From Effrenium voratum (lineage: Eukaryota; Sar; Dinophyceae; Suessiales; Symbiodiniaceae): a DNA stretch of 64,000 bases. The notes below the pieces were generated by a model. It was not told where the DNA came from. It saw nothing but the letters and a program-made list of their open reading frames with translations, and did no database searches. A program made the position numbers and the translations under genes. Location: contig CAUJNA010001868.1 in assembly GCA_963377175.1 (NCBI GenBank), forward strand, positions 80,001 to 144,000, read 5' to 3'. Within the stretch, counting starts at the first letter, position 1. Each line of letters starts with the position of its first letter. Below, one piece after another: positions 12,261-25,200 of this stretch.

Positions 12261-13149
12261 AACCATATCGATAAAATATTTATATAATTCAAGCATTAAT
12301 ATATTTTTATATGTATAAAAATAATTCAAAAAATATATATAAATATAACAAACAAATGTCACCAAAATTTAACCGAATTATTAAATATATATATATATAT
12401 CAAAATATATATAAATAAATAATTATAATTCAAGGAAAAACAAACACAAAAATAATTAGGAAAAAAAACAAACACAACAAATCAAAACACAATAACCCAT
12501 ATACACAAAACGCTAATATACAACATAACATACAACATAACATAATATAATACTCGTACACAATACAAAAATATATATTCGAAAAATAATACAATTTACA
12601 ATAAACAAATAAAAACACACACAAAATAAAACACACATACAAACATAAAAAAAAAAACACACACACACACAAAACAATATATATATGTATATCGCAACTA
12701 TATACCAATAAAACAAAATGTATACATGTGTATACAAAACATACATACACACAAATATTATATATCAATATGCATTATGTATAAAATACAGATAGATATA
12801 TGCAGGAACGCACAAACACGCATGCATGCACGCAAGCACATACACAAACGAAAGAAGAGAAAGATAAAGACTACGTACACAAGAAAAGGAGAATATAAAG
12901 AAGGGACAAAACAAAAACGAGAAAGAGACATATAGCAACAGTTCATATACTTTTTGAAACTTTCGCCCACCGGCTTCGCCGGCTCTAATGGAACACATAT
13001 TCATGACAACAACTCAAAGCTTCAACAGCTTCTGTGGCAAGTGCTTTTCCAAAAAGTCACAACAATATTAAGAAAGAAACGCAATTGCAAGACTGAACAC
13101 AACATTTTTCTAGCATTTCTTCAATTGAATGATGGCGTTGTCCTGTCAG

Positions 13150-13490
13150 AACCTCAGTGGACGCATGATCGCAGGGATCAGTCTCTGTTGCTGCTCAAGT
13201 GGTTCTAGCAAGCAGCTCGATGTGCTTGAGCGGCTTTGGCTTCTGCTTTCTCTCCTGTACGACCAGCACCTTGCCGTTCAGCAAAAGCCGCAATTTCGGG
13301 CCTGGAAAGCCGTGCAATCGCCTGCCTCGGTCATTAACCAGCTGCTGAAGGTAGATGTGAACTCAGCCTGGCTTGAAGCCATGCTCCACTGGGGTACCAC
13401 GCACTCCCCTTCAGGCCTCTGTGACTTCACCATCTTCGTTGAGATCATGAAAGTCGAGGCTCCCTTGCAAGATGAAGTCGGATTTAACCT
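13150..13490 (-). CDS. EF-hand protein, C-terminal exons
   Basis: On the minus strand about 13425-13490 encodes FILQGSLDFHDLNEDGEVTE and about 13270-13364 continues with AEFTSTFSSWLMTEAGD. Joining them across an intron that starts GCCTGA and ends CCAG gives a complete 12-residue EF-hand loop (D-L-N-E-D-G-E-V-T-E-A-E: acidic or Asn at 1, 3, 5, Gly at 6, hydrophobic at 8, Glu at 12). EF-hands bind calcium. The opposite strand is also open (13129-13503), but the loop and the clean splice make minus the better reading. Downstream of 13270 the sequence becomes Lys/Ala-rich in more than one frame, so the C-terminus is not fixed. This is the leftmost minus-strand gene. Confidence 0.55.
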
Positions 13491-13504
13491 GAAGCAGGCG
13501 TAAG

Positions 13505-15900
13505 AGGCCTCTCGTTTCTTGGTCTGTGTTGGATTTTTGAGCCACTGCGAGAAGAAAAAAGAGGTGGATATTTTTTTCGGGAGAGTCGGGTCCAAGAACT
13601 CACTTCCTGAGTTGGCCAAACCCAGTCCATCTTGGGTAGCCAAAAAGTTTCAAGTCCAGGAACTCAGGAAGAGAATGGAAGGAACCCTGGAAGGGACTCT
13701 CTGACTGTGACTCTCGTGAGAAAGCTCACACTGAGTGGACCACATTCTCACGAGTCAGGCGGCCATTGGTGTCGACCACTTTGGGCCATGCCTGGCTTAT
13801 GGAGCCACTCTAGTGGGATGGGATTCCTCGTCCTCGTTTGGTAGATTTAAACATCACCTTTGTGACCTGGTGTTGATACTTTAGGGGTCACTTAGCGAAC
13901 CCCGGTGAATGAATGAGAATTGGTGGGAGTAGTGGAGTGTAGTGATCTTGGGGCTGAACGTACAAACCGGCGCTCATAAACACTGGCGGACCAGCGTTCA
14001 CAACTGTTCACATGAGTGGATAAATACATTGCCCAATGAAATGAATGAGACGCTGAGACTGGCTGGTTGTGCAAGGAAAGCATGTGCACAGCCTGAACAA
14101 GAACAAACTCTTAAACTCCATCACGCCAGGTGGAAGCATTAGACACGGGTGGGGACGCCGCACTGCTTGCTCAGTGGCAAAGCAGGCCTTGCCTGTAGTC
14201 AAGGACAGCACGTGGTACACTTCGTGAAACGTCGAGGATACAACATTGAACTAGTGAACATCGGATGTAAGGGCATGCCAGCTGTGGAAATCGTAAAAAT
14301 CACATATCAATTGTTGTATTTCCTGATTCATATGGCTTCACTGTTTTGAGGTATATATGTCCAGCCTTCTTCGCTGCCTCCAAAACGGCGCCTGATTGCA
14401 AGCTGAAACAAGATTCCAATTCTTCTTTGACGCATGTATCCAGAGCTCATGTCCGCCAGCATAAATCATAGTAGACATGTGTTTGCTCCCAAAACCTGGC
14501 ATTGTTTTGCCCACACATCTGGGTTTGCATGCCAATTGGTTGGACCCTACATTACGTGGGCCTTTTCTGTCCACCAACAATTGAACATAGCCATCCATTC
14601 CATGCCTGTGGGGTATGCCCCAATTTGCGGACCCCCTTGGCTTGGGGAAACCAAGAAGCCAAGCGCCAAGCGCCAACGCTGAGGTTGCTGCTTTCCAGCG
14701 GGCTTGATCCACCGCTCTCCAGTTTCGAGAGCTTCCTGGACACAAATCCCATCCGAACTTGGGCGACCCGGTCACTTGGGTCCTTTGCGTATCTCATCTG
14801 AACCCCGCTAGATACGTTTAGGGCCCCTCGGCATGACTCAAAACCATGGACCCCCGAGAATCACAGGGCTCCTTTTCGGTGCCTCTTTGACCATCAAGCC
14901 TTTTAGGGCCTCCCCGAAAAGGGACATGCCAGACAAGCACCAAGCGCAAGCCAGCCAGCACCGCGCCAGAGAAGTGGAGGCCATCCGCTTCAACCTGACA
15001 CCGGCCGGCTTTGTCAAACGGCCTGTCTCTTTTGCTGAGGGCACCCCTTTTCTTGTGGTTTCAAAGGACAAGCAAAAGGAGAACCACACCCAGATGTCTC
15101 AACTTTCCAAGTTCGCGCACTCCGGCCTTGCAGCAAGGCCTTCTCCCCGTGAGTCGAACGTGGCCAATGCGGCCACGCGCTCCCAACCTGCACCAGTCCG
15201 ACATTCTGCTGACCGTAGAGCAATGCTTCATGCTATGATTGATGTCGTTTGCACAAATCTTGGGTGTAGGACCTGCTGGGTCATGTTTCATAGGAACAAC
15301 ATCATCGGTGTCTCGCAGCAGGCTCATGCAGTACCTTGCATGCTTTATGCACTTGCAGAAGTGCGAGCAACATGCATTGTGAGTCATCGGCATCATGCTA
15401 TTTCCCTCTGCCCCAGTCACATGCTGGAGGGGTCATGCTTTCTGCTTCAAAATTGTGCATTTCCAGATGATCCTAGAAGTTGCTATCAATTCGTGGCAGC
15501 ACCATGCTCTCTCTTTCTGTAAGGGATCACATTGACCATTGGTACGGGCCTCTAATTTCTCGCCACATATCCTTTACATGCCCAGCGTACAAATAGTCTG
15601 CATTGCTTTCCTTTGGACACAAGGCCCAAACAAAAAGCAGGCCGCTAGTCAGTGCATGTGATTCTCTCAAGGCAGCCTTGCGATATCAGACTTTAGGGAA
15701 GGCTGCACACGTGCTATATATACGTAAATATGCGCACACATGTGCTGCTGTGTCAATTCCCACAGCTTTTGTTGCGGCCAGGTGGAGGGGTATCTTGGCG
15801 TTGCACTCTGGGCTTGTTTCATTGTGATTCGATCAGCCCATCATTGTTTAGGACTTTTTCCCATTCCGAATCTTGGACAACTGCAGAACAGGCATCTCTG
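13505..15900. other. Region without a confident gene
   Basis: Both strands carry open frames. The longest is plus 14833-15522 (229 codons from an ATG), but it has no recognised domain, and the minus strand is also open over 14838-15089 and 15061-15420. Another minus frame spans 14338-14775. The array polarity to the right favours minus-strand exons, but I cannot choose from motifs. Confidence 0.35.
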
Positions 15901-15921
15901 AGCTTGCAACACTCATTGAAG

Positions 15922-18213
15922 TCACCCAACCGTCGGAGACGAGGATGGAAGTGTCGGAAGAAACCTGCTGGCATGTTTCATGCAATCTAAGCCAGATAAC
16001 ATGTGCAGTATTGGCTCAAACAAAGACGTGCTTGTAGTGGTACCTGCTTGCCACCTCGAGTGTTGCCATCCAGTTTTTTGTATAGCGCCTGCTGCTGCAG
16101 GGTCAGCGAACTGAAACCTGAGCTCGCAGTGCGCGATAGACGAAAGGCATTGCATGGAGGTCAACCATGTCATCCGATTTGGCACTTCTTGCATGCTGGC
16201 GACGTCAGGGAAGGAGCACAGTCTTCAGGCCTTGATAGATCAAGGAATGCACTCTCTTACAGCCCAAAAACCTCTCTGCAGTGCGTACTAAGCGCAAGAC
16301 CCCACGTTCTTGCCTCATCCGGCACTTCCCAAGTGAAAGATCGAGTTGGGGCAAGTCACATCTTGCGGAGATCTTGGATCGCGCTTGCATGGAACGCGTG
16401 GCTGTGCCCCAGGCTCTCATGCACAAAGGCAGGTGGGATAAGCAGCGCCTCACCTTGCCAGGAGCGAAGCAAGATTCGTCCAAGTTGAATGGTCAGCGAA
16501 TGCTCCGCTTCCTACGGATCTGTGCGCCTGCAGCGAGCGTTACGCTGTAAGTAGGTGCCCACCCTCCCTGGCAGCCGTGAGTAGGGTCTTGGCAATGTGC
16601 AGTTGCCTAACAGCATGCCAAGACACCCTCCGACCCCTCCGACGTACCATCTGATTTCCATCCAACTTTGCATGAGGACTTCCTTTCAACCCATCCCCCT
16701 GCAAGCAATTGGCAACAACTTTCATGCATCTGTTTGAACCCTTGAAAGGGTTCATCCCTGATAAAACTGCTCGCTCCCGTTCGCAGAGCTTCTCTGCCTT
16801 CACATTGTATGGCTCGCCATCTGCTAGGAGGCCATCCTCTGGCAATGAAGCCAAATGAGCTCGTGACTCGCGCATGGGATCCGGTGGCATGTTGGACTTG
16901 ACCCCAAGCAATTGCGCCCCACAACGCCACTTCAGGGAACTGACAAGGCGAGTGACCATGACACGCCTTTGCAAAGCTGCCGTTGTTAATCGCTGGTGGC
17001 CAGGAGAGCCTTGCGTGAAGTGGCATGCAAAGTGCCGTTTCAGCATTTCTTTCGGGTATATATCAAAATGAGCGAACCCACACAGGGCTTAGTTTCCTTT
17101 TGGTTTCCCAAGAACAGGCACCCTCAAAAATCGGCAGACCCATATTATGTTCCTTAGCACAAACTCGGCTCCGCAAGTCCGAAGGTCGACAGGAACTTCC
17201 CTTTGTCATGGAAGATTCGTACTCCGAAATGTATTGGCTTTGTCTCCAAATAGGGGGACCCCCAAAATGCTTGTTTTACTTTTGGTTCCCCTTTAGACCC
17301 TGAAAAAAGGGACCTGTATTTATCCCAACTAGCACAGATCTGGCCTCCATCTCTTCCTGCCCCGGCCGAGAAGGGCACCATGGAGGTGTGGTGATATCAT
17401 TTTCGAGACCCGTCAAATCCCGATGGAAAACCAAAGCAAAGTCACATCGGTGCCAAAGCTCCGCACTCCACGTCCTTCCAGCTAGCTGCAGCGTCAGCGT
17501 GCTTTCGCAGTGACTGTCCATGTGCGCCTGTCTTGCACGACTCAGCCAGGCATTTGCGTACCTAACACTAACATCGGTTTGTCTCAGAACTTGAACCCGC
17601 CCCCACCCCTTTTCGAGAGGTTGAAGGGATGCCCAAAGGAACCAACCGTAAACACCCAAGCAATATGACCCTTTCTGGGTGTGTGTTCACCCTTTGCGCT
17701 TAGAGAAACGTCTTGTCTTCGTCGCCTTTGCGCCTGCCCCGGGACCGGCAAACCAAAACTCTGGGCCTCGGCTCGGCGCGCCAAAGGGTACGTCATCGCA
17801 CCCCCCATTACCAGACATGACGCCCTTTTTTGAGGGTACCCTCGTTGGGATGGTTTTAAAGGGAAACAAAGAAATGAGACAAACCCACCCGGGCTTAGAA
17901 TTGCGGCTTGCATCTGTATTTGTCGAGAGCACGAGCAAGAGCCGAGATCCAGGCTTCCCAGAATTTCCTGTTGGTTTGCCTCTAGCGAGGCAGAACAACG
18001 CTCTTTCGCTCCTGCAATGAAAGAACCACCCTTCCTAACATTCAGGCTGTCCTGCAAATTTTGGGCGACACAAGGGGCGAACCGCCTCATGCTGAGGAAC
18101 GCCAGGCAAAATGGACTTTGAGCTGGAATGAGTAAACAAAAGAACCAACCCAACCGGAGAAAGAATGGAAGCAGGGAAGCGGGGGATGTTTGCAGGCCAC
18201 CAATGCGATACAA
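15922..18213 (-). CDS. Coding-like minus-strand exons, unidentified gene(s)
   Basis: Minus-strand patches read like protein: near 16750-16925 (MRESRAHLASLPEDGLLADG followed by a charged AEKLCERERA segment), 17340-17560 (AWLSRARQAHMDSHCE, TWSAELWHRCDFALVFHR), and shorter ones at 15922-16194 and 16205-16483. Two family-C elements (about 17250-17325 and 17820-17893) lie between patches, as expected for introns. No domain recognised; exon ends and the number of genes are unknown. Confidence 0.35.
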
Positions 18214-20357
18214 ATAATTAACCAGACGACGCGTGACCAGAAAACACTCAGCTGTGCAAGGCTGTCATTTTGATCCGAAGCATACGCCCAGCAGGCTTCG
18301 AGCAAGCACGTGCGGCAAATACTTGACGTGGCGTGATAGTGGTGAGTTTTCGTGCAAATGCTCCGTGCAAGTCCCGTGCAAACTTCCCGAATTGCGCACA
18401 GTGTCCCTGTGCTTTGTGCAAGCTCCTCTGCGCAAGTCTCTCTACTCGAGATTGCAATTTCTGTGCTGGGTCTGCCTTGCGCACTCCCTTCTCCAAAAGG
18501 GGGAGGCGCGTGGTGTGGCCCGTGTTTAGACAAGAAGTGCAAAAGCGACTTGAGTCTTGGCAATTCTTGTGGGGGAGGAGTTCCGGGTTCAATTCCGCCC
18601 TGGTCCGTATCTGTGCCGGTGGTTACGGCGGGGATGTTGCTGTCGCTTCAATACTGCTGCTTTTGCTTCGTGTGATGCTGAGGACTCTTGGCAGCGGCTC
18701 GAGGATTTGAACTCCTAGCTGTGCTTGTGGTGATGCACGTCTTGCCTGCGTGAAAAAATGCAGGGAGGCAGCTCTCAATATTATGTTTGCAGTGAAAAGT
18801 TGCGATTGTCGCCCTGGAGCTGCTCGACTGTACTTCACGTACTACTTAAAAGTTGCAATTGCCTGCCCAGGAGATCAAAGGGGAGTCAAACCTGGGCAAT
18901 GTCGATCTCATGAACACGCGCGAGCCAACTTGCGAGACTCATCCATGATTTCGATGAGCGTGTTCGGTGCGGTCGCCCCGACTTCAAAGATGACGTTTAA
19001 CATTGAGCACAGATTCTGGCTTCCTAGCGCCGCGGCATCTCACAGCGCGCGCGCAAACATGTCTCACGTGCAATCACAACGTCAAATCTCTGCAACTTTC
19101 TGCAACACGTCGACGTGATATCTCGCAAAGTAAAATCTCTGCGTAATATCTCTGCACAATCTCTCTGCACAGTCTCTTGAACCTCAGTCTGCGTTCTCTG
19201 CTCGCTGTTCTACGCAATCGTTCTGCGAAAGAGGCGATCTATCTGTGTTGCTCTGCGCGGTCCTCTGCGCAAGAAGCAGGCTATATTAGCGGAAAAAAGG
19301 TCTGCGGACGAAGGGACAGAAAAAAACAGAAAAACACTTGCAGCGTGAGGGAGCAAGGGCGCTGGATCCTTCATGAAACAGGCAGGTCAGCACTACGAAC
19401 AACTGCAACCGACGGCTCTATGCCCGGCCTGCGACCGATGCAAAAACTTTGGCAAGGGCTGCATCAACTTGCGCATTTGCTTCAACAAGTCCTGGGAGCA
19501 CGAGCATCTGTAAAATTGGCCAAAGAGCACTGTCAAACTGGCGAGGGCCCTCTGGACGTCGTTGACATGAAGATGTCTGTTCGGGGTGCCCTATTGAGAC
19601 TCATAGCCTTTTGTCAACGTACTCTACATCACGACAGGCCCACCTCTGCTCACCAACCTATTGGCCAGCCCGCTCCTTCTTTCCATCCCAAAGACGCTCA
19701 CCTTCATCACCACCTTGTCTGAGTGCAATTGACACTCATCAGCATAGGAGAACGATTTAGGGCGCAACCTTTGACTCCCCAGTAGAATGGCGCCTGGCAG
19801 TTCAAGCAGGATGCTCTTTTGCTGCCTAATTGTCCCTGAACAGCCAAGTTCTCTTCTCACGCGTCTGACTTCTTTTCAGCCCTTGTGCCATGCGCTTGGT
19901 ACGACTTCTCTTTGCAACTCAGCAAAGCTAGGCAGCTCTGCGTACTGAGGTGCCTGGCACGTGTCATGCGGTGCTGCGAATGTGGCAACACAGTTGAGGA
20001 AACTGACGGAAAGTGCCATGCCAGCTAGATTCATTCCCGGTAGAGTCTTCTCGAGCGAATCACAACAAGAACAGCCGCATTTCCAGCCTTGTTGGTTGCC
20101 GCATTAGCAACTGCATTAGCAACCATGCAGTGACAATGGCGCTTGCAGCCCGGCGAGCAACTGAATTAGCAACCGCATGAGCAAAACCTCTTTGGCAAAC
20201 GCAACAACGACGCGTACAAACCAAACAACAACAAACAACTCATGCATCAAAGCAACAACATCAACCAAAACAAACCATTCAGCGCCGCAGCAGCAGCAGC
20301 AGCAGCGGCAGCAGCAAGAACAAATAATGGGTGCGCTCGCATCCGCACACACACACA

Positions 20358-20388
<31 letters not shown>

Positions 20389-22255
20389 GCAAGCACAGCG
20401 CATTCCTCACACTGTGATATCCCCATACCGTGAGCGATTGCGTCAGTTTCCAAAAACGTGGCAATGCATCCCAAAAGACTGGCGCAGCCACTGGCTGTCA
20501 TGTGCCGTAAGATGAGGGAACCCCCCTCCCCGCCAAATAAAGCTGGTGTTCGGGAAAAGAGCAAAGCGGGTAGGGCACTCTCAAAACCGCGAAACACGCC
20601 ACGTTTGGTGCCTCGGGGTCAAGAGCCCCGCTCTTCTCTATCGTCTTCGACCTCGTGACTCGTCAGCCCTTCTTGAGACAGAAATCTGCTGGCCCCAGCC
20701 AAGTCTCAACGTCCTTCAGGCTGATGGGGTTGTCCTGCCGGCCTGGAGCCCAACTCCCGCTTTTTTTTTTTTAACCGAAAAACACGGACACACCTGGCAA
20801 ACCGGTTTGCCTTCACCAGCGGTGTACTCCATCTTCATCCGGCCGGTGGGAAACCTTCGCGCAATCGCGTCGCCTTATGGAGCCGGCGGGGAAAAACCAT
20901 GGCCAGTGAGCCTTCCCTTGAACGAGGGCAGTGGCAGGTCTTCTGGAGCCATTCGCCCCTGCCTGTATCTTCAACTTTAAAGAAATGCGTGAGGCCGCGG
21001 CAAGTCCACTCAGCCGGCTTTTGCTCGACCTCAGGTCAATTTCAAAATCGATAACTCTCCATTCCCCTTAAGCAAATGGGCTGAAAAGCGTGGAATCAAG
21101 TGTATTTGTCTCGTGTGGCGCCCCCAAAATGGGAGGTTGTCATTTGGTTTCCCTTTCAAACCTCAAAATGATAATAATAAACGTAGTCATAATAATAATA
21201 ACAAACATAATAATAATAAAGTCAGAAACAGAACACACATCTCAGACAAGGACACACACACACACACAAAAATGTGTGGCTGCCCCACGGATCACTGAGT
21301 GTCGCCACATCGAAGCTGGTACCATCAAGGCCGTGCTTGATGACCACCGGCACCCCCCTCCTAGCGAGCGAGAGAGCGAGAGGTGTGGCTTTTGAGGCTT
21401 GGTGCCATTTTGCCATTCTTTTGCCGGGGAGGGGGGTTCACTATGTATATCGGGGACTAGGACAAAAGGAAAACACGTGGTTTCCATTTGCCGGGCAGGG
21501 GAGCTCGCGATGTTGACACATATCCAGAGAGAGACGCCTCGACGTGCGAACGGGAGTACGAGAGATGCTGGGACTAAACGCGTGAGGATCCAAAAGGGCT
21601 TGGGTTTCAATTCGTTGAAGCCTGTGGACCAAATTTGCGCAAATTTGCATGCATTACCAATGCTTGTTAATTCAATCGGAGTCGAGAAAAACCCTCACAG
21701 CTGTCGTGATACAAACTTCTTGCCTGTTGGGAAACACAATTGACTGTCGAGATATGTGTTTCCTTGTCGGGACTTTACCGCCCTAGTGGCGTGGCGTGGC
21801 GTGGCGTGGCGTGGCGTGGCGTGGCGTGGCGTGGCGTGGCGTGGCGTGGCGTGGCGTGGCGTGGCGTGGCGTGGCGTGGCGTGGCGTGGCGTGGCGTGGC
21901 GTGGCGTGGCGTGGCGTGGCGTGGCGGGCGCGTGTGTGTGTGTGTGCCCGCCAACCATTTTTCAAGGCATTCCGAACTCCATCCATGAATGCACAACTCA
22001 TAGCCAGGAGCCAAAACTAGGGAACCCTCCCAAAGCTTGTTCTTTTGGAAAGGGCCGATCAGAGAAGCGGAGTGATGAGTACACTGGCATCCGACACATG
22101 GACAAACGTCGCCTTGCATAAGAAGCGAAGGTTGATGCATTCAGGCCTGAGACAGCTCAAAACACAACTTGCTCTAACAAAAGCGCATTTCTTCAGACAT
22201 TCCGATTGCGCCTTTCTCAGCCAGTTGACGTTCTGGCTTCCAAAGGCCCTAGCTG
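18214..22255. other. Sparse region with microsatellites and a few coding-like patches
   Basis: Coding-like minus-strand patches occur at about 19410-19510 (MLVLPGLVEANAQVDAALAK) and 19624-19860 (ELGCSGTIRQQKSILLELPG), and near 20820-20950. They are too short to classify. A CAG run (20286-20316) and CA/CT runs (20345-20395), an ATA/AAT run (21165-21225) and a GTGGC array (21786-21925) punctuate the rest. Confidence 0.35.
21786..21925. repeat. Perfect GTGGC pentamer array, 28 copies
   Basis: 140 bases of uninterrupted GTGGC. Every frame is open on both strands (peptides of the type WRGVA and HATPR), which explains the open frames reported there. The absence of any substitution suggests recent expansion. 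Confidence 0.95.
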
Positions 22256-25200
22256 TCAAGTATGGAAGGGGTCAGCGGCAATGAGGCGCCCTCGTTGCCA
22301 AAGTACCTCAACGCATCTGCACGCTAAAACCGCTGCGTGCGAAAACACGCGAAAACCGACAAGAACAGCTCCCGCTTTGGCAAAGCTCCCTGGCCTTAAC
22401 GCCTCTTCGCCGGAGACCCCCAGGTGTAAAGCCTGAGCGCCTGGCGTGAACCGTGATTTGGTAACTCGAATCGAACGTTTGTGGCTCCGGCCTGAAACGG
22501 AGAGCCACCACCACTTGGCCATCGCTTGGCTCAGAATCTTAGATGCAATTATGTTTGGAAGTTCTTTCATGGGGAAGGCGGGTCGAGGGCGGGCAAGTGC
22601 GTGGTAAAGGACATCCCAACAAGGCTCGGATTGAAATGTCTTGTGAAGGTGACCAGTCAAGCACGTCTGTTCAAGCACATCTGGTCGTAATATGGTGTAC
22701 GTGAAACTCTCAAAACGTGGACCATCCTCACTTTGGTTTATGCTCGCAAGGCTCAGCATCTGGATGTTGAAACTTCGAATGCAAAGAGCAAGAGTTCAAG
22801 CAAGGCAAGCAGGTGCCTCGAGCGCCTCTCAAACTTAGGGGAGCCCTATTAAAACGCTTGCTTGTTGGGTTCCCTTTCGGCCATCCAAAAAAAAAAACTT
22901 CCCAGGTTGAGACAGACCCACTTGGCAACGCGCGCGCGGGCCCAAATCTCGGCAGCTCCTTTTTCTGCGCTACCGGTTGACCCAGCCAGCCAAACCTCGG
23001 AAGCAAAACCTGGCCCGGTCCACTAACACGGAAATCACCAATAACCCCTGGCAAGGAAAATTGTCTTCCAGGGCCCCCCTGTAAGGTTCCATGTGGATGG
23101 GGGAGGTAGTTGAGGGGTCTACTAAGAATGAAAAGGCGGGGACAAATCCGAGAAATTTCTTTCGCCGAAGGATCTGAGTTGCAAACGGCCCCAAGGCTTG
23201 CCGCGATCTCCTCCGCCACCTGGCACCTGATAAAATACTCCAACTGAGGAGGCGTCTATCCACCACACGTCTTCCAACCGATTCCCACTGAGGTTCTTGG
23301 AATCAAAGCGAAACCACAAGCACCCAATGGACGCCGATGGCGATCCCAGAAGCTAAGGCCAGCACGCCGACCCCGGCCAGGCGCGATCTCCGGGCCTAAG
23401 CAAAAGCACGGCGACTTGGGTGCTCGTCAAAATAGGGGTAACCCCAAAAGGGCATCGGGTTTCATTTGGACCTCTCTTTAAACCAACCTGAAAAGGGTAC
23501 CCTCCAAAAAAACACAAACCTTAGCTTCTAGCGTGCATGGTTACAGGCGAACATGCCTCACATCCACACAGAATCATTCTCGGAAAGGGCCACGCTGTCC
23601 TGGTCTTCCACTGCGCGGGGTACCTGCCATGTATGCGCAAAGTTGCCAGCAAAGGAGCTTCCCGTTAATTGTTTGTTCTTTGGGCTCTTTGCTGCAACGC
23701 CCGTACATCGAACAATGGCGCATATGTTTAGGGGCGTGGGAACCAGGGTCACTGAACAGCTCGGCAAGATACGGTGAGAAGCATGCTCATCCAATGGCTC
23801 CGTCCAAAACTCTGCCGCCTACGGCTTGACAGCTGGAAAAGGTCCAGGTGTTTTTCAAAGTGTAGTGTACAACCTCCAAAATGGAACACGAAACAACAGA
23901 CACCCATGATGTGTCTACACAGAAAAATCTAATAAAATGGGCGGCTTCCATGTGGTTTCCCTTTGAACAAACACAGTAGACCTTCACCTCCCCCCCAGCA
24001 GTCATGGACACCTCGAGACTGTCAACACTCCCCCCCCCAAAAGAAAAACACACGAGGAAGCAATTCGGAAAAGCAGGTTGCAAAACATACCCATGTCCAT
24101 CAGACCTCTCTGCCCAGGCCCCCGCACCACCGTGGGGGGCGTGTAGACCAGCGATTGCCGCCACAGCTCCGATGACGGTACCAAATCCAGCTCAACTGGG
24201 CGGAATTGGAATGCAGCCAGCGATTTGGCGCACTTGAATCTGTGACTGCGAGCGAGTTATTGCTAAGCGTCAGACCCTCACTTTCTTGTCCTTGTGGATT
24301 CTTTCCTGCTTGTCCATCATCCTGGACAACACAACTGTTTTCACAAAGCACGGATCCCCGCCAAAGGAAGCAACTGCATGCAAGCGTGCATGAAAACTTC
24401 TTCATGGCCAGTACCATCTACTGCGTGCGTGCATCCATCCTCTGGAGCCTTTTGCCGGCTGAGGACCAAACTCCTGGCGCATCTCAATCTCAGTTTCCGA
24501 GAATGGTCGATCGTACCTCAGGCCATGAGACGGGGCATGCGAATATCAGCACTGAGAAACAGCTTCTCAAGTCTGGCGCACTCTGCCATGAAGGAGCGAT
24601 CTTCGAAGGACTGTGGCTGGGGGCGGTCAAACTGCGCGAGGATCCTTAAATGCAACCCGCAACTCTCGCGCGGGGAATCGCTCGGTGCATTGAGGCCATG
24701 ACTGGTACCAGCGTCTATCACCGCGAAGGATGTCATGCTCCAGAATGACCTACCAGGACGTAAGTTGTCACTGCACATTGGACAAGTTGCATACATAGCC
24801 AGCCGCATCACATGGATGATGTGATCGATTCTGTGCATGCACTCGGAACATGTGCAAGCCAGGGAAGACCATAAAGTCTCGTAAGAGGACACCACTGTGT
24901 TGGCTTCGGAAAAGCCACGAAAATGCCAAATGACATTGCCTTATTTCATTGCGCGCGGTTTGCAAAGGGACGCTGGCCCACAAAATAAAGAGAAACCCAT
25001 CACCTGGAGCTGGTTTGCAAAACAAAGCTGAGAGGAACCCATCACCCCAGAGAGCCACCAGGCCTGCTTGACAAACCGCGCGCTGGTGTTGGACTTCTCC
25101 CCAATGAGCTCAATGGCCTGTGGAGTGAAGACCTCGCACCCAGCCACCGGCACAAGGCTCCAGCGCATGGACTTCCAATCAGTTCCCGAGCCAACTCGCT

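Larger units (their letters stand above)
10200..12950. other. AT-rich, gene-free island between convergent gene arrays
   Basis: From the end of the plus-strand Cys-rich frame the composition drops sharply to AT-rich and recovers near 12950, except for a mixed patch at about 10900-11480. It holds the TAGATAGGTAGA repeat (10315-10880), an approximate duplication (11640-12260), and (TA)n and (CA)n runs near 12390 and 12660. Open frames here are low-complexity translations (Leu/Tyr/Ser or Cys/Val/Tyr) of the repeats. I found no organellar gene motif. Genes to the left read rightwards and genes to the right read leftwards. Confidence 0.7.

Noticed and set aside
11639..12768. Possible organellar gene fragments in the AT-rich island
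   Set aside because: Hydrophobic frames exist, but I saw no cox1, cob, cox3 or ribosomal motif; they fit repeat translation.
13129..13503. 124-codon plus-strand frame
   Set aside because: The minus strand at the same place forms a complete EF-hand loop across a clean GC-AG intron, which is stronger evidence.
14833..15522. 229-codon plus-strand frame from an ATG
   Set aside because: No recognised domain; it lies in the minus-strand array and the opposite strand is equally open. Not called as a gene, but worth a transcript check.
19700..19800. SFSYADECQL, similar to the YADD box of reverse transcriptases
   Set aside because: A single short match with Glu instead of the second Asp and no other RT motif nearby.
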